Of a stretch of 27,418 nt of DNA, positions 22,380 through 27,418 are shown in pieces. Within the stretch, counting starts at the first letter, position 1; every line of letters begins with the position of its first letter. A program made the translations under genes and the position numbers. The notes beneath the pieces were generated by a model. It did not search any database. It worked only from the letters and a program-made list of their open reading frames with translations, and was not told where the DNA came from. The stretch lies in assembly GCA_900538475.1 (NCBI GenBank), contig UPYT01000029.1:1-27418 (forward strand), read 5' to 3'. The stretch is from an uncultured Clostridium sp. (GTDB taxonomy: Bacteria; Bacillota; Clostridia; Lachnospirales; Lachnospiraceae).

Positions 22380-24425
22380 ATGTATGAAGTAAGTGAACAG
22401 TTAAAAGAGCTATACCGCACCGACACAGTGCCTAAAACTATGGTTGCAGAATTTCGGAGGCAAGGAGAGAGTGCTCCATTTTTGACAATTTCAGACAATA
22501 CCCGTTTTTTCGCAATGTCAATAGAAGAATCGTTAAGCAGCGGTGAAAATATAGAGTATGGCAGTTGTGAGGCATCCGAAGTAAAATTAACTGTAAAGGA
22601 TGTCCCAACGAGCATAAAAAACAGCGAAATGACCTTGCGTCAAATAATAGGAGGGCGTACCTTGCCCTTTGGGAAATATGTAATTCAGTCGGTTGAAAAG
22701 CAGGAAAATTCGGAATTCCGAGATATAAAAGGGCTGGATTATATGTCTAAATTTGATATTGATGTTGTCTCGTGGTACAACTCCTTATCATTTCCACTGA
22801 CGCTTCAAGCCTTTCGAGCAAGTTTGTGCGCCTTTGTCGGAGTTGCCGAAAATATCCCGGATTACCTTCCCAACGATAATATGCCGGTACATAAGACAGT
22901 AGATACGCTGGAACTGTCCGGTAGGCAGGTGTTGATAGCCTGTGAGCAGGTTAATGGTTCTTTTGGACATTTTGACAGAAATGGCGTTCTGCAGCATATT
23001 ATTTTACAGCCCAATGACCGCCTGGTGCCGGCTTCGGATTTATATCCATCTTCGGCGTTGTACCCACAGGCCCCAGGCGAGATGAATACGCAGATATACG
23101 ATGAAAGCATCGAGCCACATCTACTTATATCGTGTACCCTGGAAGAATACGCAGTAAAGAGTATTGATAAGGTGCAGATACGTCAGGAGAGCGGTGATAT
23201 TGGCGCTTTATATGGGAATGGCACCAACTGTTATACCCTGGAAGGCAATTTTCTTCTGTATGGAAAGACAGCGGCGGAACTGAATCAGATCGCTATGGGA
23301 ATCTATGGCATGATAAGCGGGCGAATTTATACTCCGTATGAAGCTGAAATCAAGGGCCTGCCATATCTGGAGGTAGGAGACGCGATTCGTTTGGGATTAG
23401 ATGATGATGCGATTGTGTCTTACATCATGAAGCGAACGATGAAAGGGATCTATGCGCTGAGAGATTCTTACAGCGCCACTGGAGAGGAAATCCGGAGCGT
23501 ACAAAGCGATATTAACGCAGATATTACTCAATTGAAAGGGCGAGCTGCATTTCTTGTTAAGAGCGTAGATGAAGTATCTGCGAAATTAATTGATGTAGAG
23601 AAAAATGTGGAGGCTCAGTTAAAGGTAACAGCAGAACAGATATCATCTACAGTCAAGCGCTTATCTGAAGCAGAGTCGTCCATTAAGCAGACAGCTGAAA
23701 AGATTGAACTGAAAGTAAGTAAGGGAGAAATTTCATCCGCCCTTTCTTTAGAATCAGACAAGGTAACATTAACATCCAACAGATTAATCGTTGACAGCAC
23801 CAATTTTAAGCTGGATGAAAACGGGAATGCCTCATTTTCTGGAAATATTACTGCAGGAGCTACGATTACAGGAGCCACAATGAATGCAGGCACTATAAAT
23901 GGTTCGGAAATTAGGATAGGTGTTTTTCGAGCTGAAAACGACGTAATAAGAATGGGTGATTTTTATGTCCTTGGTGACGACAATGGCGTTATTCGTTCCG
24001 AAAATAAAGATATAATTATCCAGGCAGATGGGGGAGAACTTGGCTCTGGAGCAAAAATCCGCGTAAGGAATGGAGATGTAATTTTCGGAAGCGGATATTC
24101 TCTTTTGGAATTATATCGATATGTGCATGGTGGAGGCTGGGAGCCGTGTAGAACATATTCCTGTTCTTCTGATGATTGTGATGATTGTCCTCGATATACA
24201 TGTAGTCAAGGCGATTGTACTGGAGATTGTCCTGATGAGATACCTATTACCTGCGATATTGAGGGTTGTGGCACATATGGCTCTTGCGGCCCATATTCTT
24301 GTGGTGCAGGTGATAATAGTTGCAGTTGCGATGGTGGATATTGTGGAGGCGATTGCGGCGGAGACTGTAGCGGAGAATGCGGCAGCGTATGTTCGGACGG
24401 ATGCGGCCCTGGAGACAGAGGTTAA
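22380..24425 (+). CDS. Tail hub protein with cysteine-rich RiPP-like C-terminal extension
   Basis: This encodes 681 residues from ATG 22380; the preceding in-frame GTG is too close to the GGGGTGAT site. Residues 1-360 are the gp27/gp44-like hub (GRTLPFGKYVIQSVEKQENS and the DYMSKFDIDV region). Residues ~375-460 are a coiled coil, then a triple-beta spike-like stretch (NASFSGNITAGATITGATMN). Residues 590-681 are a separate extension with 19 cysteines, rich in Gly, Asp and Ser. Only five cysteines occur in the first 589 residues. The next gene, nine bases on, is a radical SAM/SPASM enzyme, so the extension is probably its substrate; disulfide or metal binding are alternatives. Confidence 0.9.
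   Translation: MYEVSEQLKELYRTDTVPKTMVAEFRRQGESAPFLTISDNTRFFAMSIEESLSSGENIEYGSCEASEVKLTVKDVPTSIKNSEMTLRQIIGGRTLPFGKYVIQSVEKQENSEFRDIKGLDYMSKFDIDVVSWYNSLSFPLTLQAFRASLCAFVGVAENIPDYLPNDNMPVHKTVDTLELSGRQVLIACEQVNGSFGHFDRNGVLQHIILQPNDRLVPASDLYPSSALYPQAPGEMNTQIYDESIEPHLLISCTLEEYAVKSIDKVQIRQESGDIGALYGNGTNCYTLEGNFLLYGKTAAELNQIAMGIYGMISGRIYTPYEAEIKGLPYLEVGDAIRLGLDDDAIVSYIMKRTMKGIYALRDSYSATGEEIRSVQSDINADITQLKGRAAFLVKSVDEVSAKLIDVEKNVEAQLKVTAEQISSTVKRLSEAESSIKQTAEKIELKVSKGEISSALSLESDKVTLTSNRLIVDSTNFKLDENGNASFSGNITAGATITGATMNAGTINGSEIRIGVFRAENDVIRMGDFYVLGDDNGVIRSENKDIIIQADGGELGSGAKIRVRNGDVIFGSGYSLLELYRYVHGGGWEPCRTYSCSSDDCDDCPRYTCSQGDCTGDCPDEIPITCDIEGCGTYGSCGPYSCGAGDNSCSCDGGYCGGDCGGDCSGECGSVCSDGCGPGDRG
24147..24422 (+). 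other. Cys-rich C-terminal domain of the tail hub (candidate RiPP-like core)
   Basis: The cysteines are at residues 590, 595, 600, 603, 608, 613, 617, 625, 630, 636, 641, 648, 650, 655, 659, 663, 667, 671 and 675. The last six (655-675) are exactly four residues apart (CX3C). Many cysteines are followed within two to four residues by Asp or Glu (CSQGD, CTGD, CGGD, CSGE), the spacing used for Cys-to-Asp thioethers in ranthipeptides such as freyrasin. The domain has almost no large hydrophobic core, so it needs cross-links or metal to fold. Confidence 0.85.
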
Positions 24426-24434
24426 GGAGAATTT

Positions 24435-26288
24435 ATGGAAATTATCATTAACGCAGACAAACGATTATCTGCAATTATGGGGAGCCAGAACTATCTCCCA
24501 TCAACAAAATACAGAAAAATATACTACATTTGCGAAGCTGTTCAGGATGGGGCGGTGCTTTTGTACCACACCCTTACCCGGCAGCTTATTTCTTTGTCGG
24601 AATCAGAGTATCGGGAACCGGATGATGAGCTTATTCGCTTTTTGGTAAATCATTGGTACATGATTCCGGAAACTGTCGATGAGCGGAGCCTGTGTTATTC
24701 TATGATGCAGGCATTTTACTCGAGATATGCTCCACAAAGGTCTGGAAATAGCGGAATTACAGGATACACCATATTTACAACCACGGATTGCAATGCCAGA
24801 TGTCCCTATTGTTATGAAATAGGTCGTCCAAGGATAGCTATGAGCAATGAGATGGCATTGAAAACAGCTGAATTCATTGAAAAAAACCGTGGAAATAACC
24901 GTGTGAATTTAAGTTGGTTTGGTGGTGAACCGCTGTATAGTAGTAAGGTCATCGGGATTATATGCGATTATCTGGCAGCCAGAGATATCCCCTATACTTC
25001 GACAATGATCAGCAATGGTTTTCTCATAAACCAGCATTCGGCAGAGGAAATTTTGGAGCGATGGAAACTTCAGCGAATTCAAATAACATTGGATGGCACA
25101 AGAGAAGTTTATAACAACACAAAGAAATATATCTATGATGACGAAAACCCGTTTGAAAGAGTTCTTCAGAACATAGAATACCTGACCAATATTAAAGTGA
25201 GAGTATCTGTACGAATGAACATTTCTTCGGACAACATAGAAAATCTAAAGGAATTGGTGGCGTTGCTATCAAAGAGGTTTCATGGAAATCAGTATTTCAG
25301 TGCCTATTCTCACCCGATTTTTAATGATTCCGGGGAATTGGAGAAAAGTGAATATGAAGTATTGTGTCAGGCCTGCGTTGACATTCAGAAAATGCTTACA
25401 GAATATGGAATTTCAAACGGAGGAGGACTTCATTCTATAAAATCCTGTCATTGCATGGCTGACAGCGGAAAATCTGTTTGTGTAACTCCAACCGGAATGC
25501 TGACTTTGTGCGAGCATCATAGTGACGATGAATTTGTAGGTTCTTTAGACACTGGAATTATTGACCAGGATACAGTCAATTCATGGAAAGAACGCATAGA
25601 AGAAAAAGAAGAATGCCAGACGTGCTTCTATTATCCGATGTGCGTGAAGCTCAAAAAGTGTGTGACTGGATATGAATGTGATTATGGGATGAAAGTGTTT
25701 TGGGAACAGAATACAAAAAATTCCATGATATCATCTTATCGTTCTTGGTTGCGAAAAAGAAATGCAGCAGAGGCAGCAGAGAAAGAGGTATTAAATACAG
25801 AAAATTCAGAGCCAAGCAATCAGGCGGAAGTGATGGCAATTATATCTGCGGCCAGAAAAGAGGTCGGATATGCTGTTGACGGGAATGTATCAAAATATAT
25901 TGTAGAGACTTTCCGTGGAGATCGCTATAAGCCGTGGTGCATGTCTATGATTAACTGGCTGTTTGAACAGTGCTTTGGGGCGGTCAAGGCAAGACAAATG
26001 CTCTTTCAGGTCAGCGGCTTTACGAATTACTGCTATATGGTTTTTGAAAAGTTTCAGGACGCCCGCAGGACATCTGGAACACCACGGGTGGGAGATTTGG
26101 TTTTCTTTCATATCAATGCGTGGACTGACCATGTAGGTCTTGTTACTGAGATAGAAAATGAACAGATAAAAGTTGTTTCCGGAAATGTGCGTTTGGAAAA
26201 TGGGCAGAATGGAGTCGTTGAGTTATGGTATAGCTTAAATGATGAAAGTATCGTAGCGTTCGGTCATCCAGATTGGAGGGTAGCATAG
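24435..26288 (+). CDS. Radical SAM/SPASM peptide maturase fused to a CHAP hydrolase domain
   Basis: This encodes 617 residues, preceded by AAGGAG. Residues ~20-90 resemble the N-terminal peptide-recognition region of RiPP maturases. Residues ~110-330 are the radical SAM barrel, with the 4Fe-4S motif CNARCPYC (C119, C123, C126) and GGEP (163-166). Residues 338-415 are a SPASM domain with nine cysteines (338, 340, 349, 359, 394, 397, 403, 409, 415) for two auxiliary clusters. A Glu-rich linker (~440-465) leads to a CHAP domain (~466-617) with PWCMS (C502), GDLVFF (553-558), DHVGLV (H566) and SGN (582-584). A possible internal start, ATG 25833, could yield CHAP alone. Known relatives make thioethers; the substrate is inferred. 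Confidence 0.92.
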   Translation: MEIIINADKRLSAIMGSQNYLPSTKYRKIYYICEAVQDGAVLLYHTLTRQLISLSESEYREPDDELIRFLVNHWYMIPETVDERSLCYSMMQAFYSRYAPQRSGNSGITGYTIFTTTDCNARCPYCYEIGRPRIAMSNEMALKTAEFIEKNRGNNRVNLSWFGGEPLYSSKVIGIICDYLAARDIPYTSTMISNGFLINQHSAEEILERWKLQRIQITLDGTREVYNNTKKYIYDDENPFERVLQNIEYLTNIKVRVSVRMNISSDNIENLKELVALLSKRFHGNQYFSAYSHPIFNDSGELEKSEYEVLCQACVDIQKMLTEYGISNGGGLHSIKSCHCMADSGKSVCVTPTGMLTLCEHHSDDEFVGSLDTGIIDQDTVNSWKERIEEKEECQTCFYYPMCVKLKKCVTGYECDYGMKVFWEQNTKNSMISSYRSWLRKRNAAEAAEKEVLNTENSEPSNQAEVMAIISAARKEVGYAVDGNVSKYIVETFRGDRYKPWCMSMINWLFEQCFGAVKARQMLFQVSGFTNYCYMVFEKFQDARRTSGTPRVGDLVFFHINAWTDHVGLVTEIENEQIKVVSGNVRLENGQNGVVELWYSLNDESIVAFGHPDWRVA

Positions 26289-26452
26289 TGTATGAAATAA
26301 CTGAAAAACAGGTCAACAACCTGCAATACATCATCGAACGATTAACAGTAACCGGGCCAGAACAGGGACGATTGCTATATGTTGCTGGGGAAACTTTAAA
26401 GCAGGTACAGTGCCAAAAATGCGGTAATATAAGGGAGGTGGAAGCAAAATGA
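26288..26452 (+). CDS. Small CxxC protein (54 aa)
   Basis: GTG 26288 overlaps the preceding TAG and is eight bases after GGAGGG, so the start is well supported. The product is 54 residues with a helical N-terminus (YEITEKQVNNLQYIIERLTV) and a C-terminal CQKC pair. Its stop overlaps the fibre ATG as ATGA. It could be a small tail accessory protein (structural order) or belong to the maturase module; nothing decides between these. Confidence 0.6.
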   Translation: MYEITEKQVNNLQYIIERLTVTGPEQGRLLYVAGETLKQVQCQKCGNIREVEAK

Positions 26453-27051
26453 CAATCAAAGATTTTGTGGCTTATGTTAAGCAGGCGTGGTATAACAAAC
26501 CAAATACATCCACTCCGGTTGAAGCGTCCAGACTACTGCACATTGAAAACGGGATTAAGGGAAATAGTGATGCAATTGAGAAAATCGCGGCAGCAGTGGT
26601 TAGCCAGATTGTGAATGATCCAGATAAGATTGCTTCGATGGCTGCATTGTTTTCTGTGAATCAGAAAATTGCCCAGCAAGGGGAACAGATCACTAAATTA
26701 AATAGTGATTTCACTAATTTAGGATCATCAAATTTCACCATAACCAAGGATATTCCTGAATTAAAATTATCAGGAAGCGAAAAACGATATACTCGAATCA
26801 TAAAAAATGCCAAAGGTACAGGTATTGATTATGGCACAGTTATCTCTGATTTTAGTGATGGAATAGAAACAAAACTAAATATTCAACAAAAAAATGCAAC
26901 AATAAATGGTCAAAAAATTGTAAAAGTTACCGACTTTGGAGGCGGTATAATAGATTTTGATTCGATTGGCTTTACAAAAGATACAGACGGAAAATTTAAG
27001 CTTCATTTTTACAAGGACGGAACATGGATAGGGAGTATGAAAGGGGCGTAG
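26449..27051 (+). CDS. Tail fibre protein, expressed form with exchangeable C-terminus
   Basis: This encodes 200 residues; GGAGGTGG lies seven bases before the ATG. Residues 1-88 are the constant part: an N-terminal anchor (IKDFVAYVKQAWYNKPNTST), a helical segment (ENGIKGNSDAIEKIAAAVVS) and a coiled coil (QKIAQQGEQITKLNSDF). Residues 89-200 form a beta-rich tip (TITKDIPELKLSGSEKRYTR to GTWIGSMKGA) with lower G+C. The junction at residues 85-89 coincides with a 13-bp sequence repeated in inverted orientation at the end of the opposite-strand cassette. The gene is therefore probably one of two inversion states. It is the likely receptor-binding protein. Confidence 0.85.
   Translation: MTIKDFVAYVKQAWYNKPNTSTPVEASRLLHIENGIKGNSDAIEKIAAAVVSQIVNDPDKIASMAALFSVNQKIAQQGEQITKLNSDFTNLGSSNFTITKDIPELKLSGSEKRYTRIIKNAKGTGIDYGTVISDFSDGIETKLNIQQKNATINGQKIVKVTDFGGGIIDFDSIGFTKDTDGKFKLHFYKDGTWIGSMKGA
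26702..26714 (+). repeat. Inverted-repeat recombination site, left copy
   Basis: ATAGTGATTTCAC occurs here in the + strand, inside codons for Asn-Ser-Asp-Phe of the fibre gene. Just upstream, ATCACTA (26689-26695) and TAGTGAT (26703-26709) form a perfect 7-bp dyad around a 7-base spacer, as expected of a site-specific recombinase binding site. Confidence 0.85.
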
Positions 27052-27065
27052 TTTGCAATCCATAT

Positions 27066-27374
27066 TTACATTTTATTCAAATCGACTTTATACCACCCAG
27101 ACCAGCCTTTCGAATCACTTCCATACCCATTATAAAAATTATAAAAGATACCACTAAGGCTTGTCGGCACAAACTGAACAAAAATCCAGTTATTATCTGC
27201 ATATTTTGTAATAGTAAGTTGACCATAATTACTTGTAGGAATATTTTTTGTGTTAGGTCCAATGCCATATATACCATTCTTGTTTGTTATATCCAAAGCA
27301 TCAGTGATAGGATTTGTTGATATTATAAATGGCAAATATGGAGTATCATTCTTCAGTGTCGTGAAATCACTATA
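27066..27374 (-). CDS. Silent, start-less alternative C-terminus of the tail fibre (inverted cassette)
   Basis: Read on the minus strand, an open frame runs from just inside the repeated site (SDFT) to TAA at 27066-27068. It encodes TTLKNDTPYLPFIISTNPIT, NGIYGIG, YGQLTITKYADNNWIFVQFV, and ends GWSGWYKVDLNKM, the layout of pyocin-knob-like tail-fibre tips. It has no start codon with a ribosome binding site: TAA (27377-27375) lies two codons before the conserved Ser. After inversion, the constant part (88 residues) would join it in frame to give 186 residues. It ends tail-to-tail with the expressed gene, 14 bases apart. Confidence 0.75.
   Translation of the reverse strand, partial: YSDFTTLKNDTPYLPFIISTNPITDALDITNKNGIYGIGPNTKNIPTSNYGQLTITKYADNNWIFVQFVPTSLSGIFYNFYNGYGSDSKGWSGWYKVDLNKM
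27361..27373 (-). repeat. Inverted-repeat recombination site, right copy
   Basis: GTGAAATCACTAT is the exact reverse complement of the left copy at 26702-26714. Over 24 bases (26691-26714 against 27384-27361), 20 match, and the flanking CACT is conserved. The site lies in the same reading phase of the minus-strand cassette. Beyond it (27375-27418) I see no gene that can be called. Confidence 0.85.
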
Positions 27375-27418
27375 TTACTGAGTGGCACAATCAGAAACGT
27401 TCTTTTATGATTATCATG

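Noticed and set aside
24121..24648. Alternative + frame across the Cys-rich domain and the maturase start, giving a Val/Ala/Ile-rich protein
   Set aside because: It is an out-of-frame reading of Cys/Gly/Asp codons (TGT, GGA, GAT), overlaps two well-supported genes and has no ribosome binding site.
27024..27320. Plus-strand frame running over the silent fibre cassette
   Set aside because: It is a shadow of the minus-strand cassette, whose protein sequence looks like a genuine tail-fibre tip; the plus frame has no recognisable pattern.
26449..27418. Tail-fibre C-terminus as a diversity-generating retroelement variable region
   Set aside because: The two tips are unrelated over their length and in opposite orientation with short inverted repeats, which fits inversion, not mutagenic retrohoming.

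Overview
The window is a long stretch of a temperate siphophage (prophage-type) genome. It most likely comes from a low-to-moderate GC Clostridia host of the Lachnospiraceae kind. I infer this from strong AGGAGG-type ribosome binding sites, A+T-biased codon choice, and protein families that recur in gut Clostridia prophages (DUF551-like protein, RinA-like late regulator, SPP1-type portal, MuF-toxin, DUF4355-like scaffold, CBM-bearing fibre proteins). Nearly all genes are on the + strand and many are coupled by ATGA overlaps. No integrase, lysis genes or host DNA are visible, so both ends of the element lie outside the window.

Layout. (1) 1-3767: end of the early/middle region, with a broken LexA-like DNA-binding gene, small hypothetical phage genes, an XRE regulator, a DUF551-like protein and a RinA/ArpU-like late-gene regulator. 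(2) 3768-5047: a non-coding stretch with four successive hairpins, a tRNA-Lys(UUU)-like gene and a terminator, then a MazEF-type toxin-antitoxin pair with a palindromic promoter-operator and five 24-bp tandem repeats. (3) 5073-10312: DNA packaging and portal (terS, terL, portal), a MuF head protein fused to a C-terminal nuclease-toxin-like domain, a likely immunity gene and a YjcQ-like gene. (4) 10325-14188: an out-of-place fibre cassette (1111-aa BppU-like fibre with a G8 tract, then a small coiled-coil/carbohydrate-binding protein), bracketed by terminators. (5) 14245-18936: scaffold, major capsid protein, head-tail connectors, tail terminator, tail tube and a frameshift-type pair of tail chaperones. 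(6) 18924-27418: tape measure, distal tail protein, tail hub, a radical SAM enzyme, a 54-aa CxxC protein and a tail fibre with an inverted alternative C-terminus.

The most interesting part is 22380-26288. The tail hub carries a 92-residue C-terminal extension with 19 cysteines, rich in Gly/Asp/Ser and including CX3C runs and Cys-X2-3-Asp/Glu spacings. The next gene, 9 bases on, encodes a radical SAM/SPASM enzyme of the class that makes thioether cross-links in Cys-rich RiPP precursors. That enzyme is fused to a CHAP cell-wall hydrolase domain. The simplest reading, which is an inference, is a phage whose tail tip carries a built-in RiPP-like substrate that is cross-linked by its own maturase: a post-translationally modified tail spike.

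Directly downstream, the tail-fibre gene (26449-27051) and a start-less opposite-strand cassette (27066-27374) are bounded by an inverted repeat that falls in frame in both. This is the arrangement of a phase-variable, invertible receptor-binding protein. With the G8 tract in the other fibre gene, the phage appears to have several independent ways of varying its surface-contacting parts.
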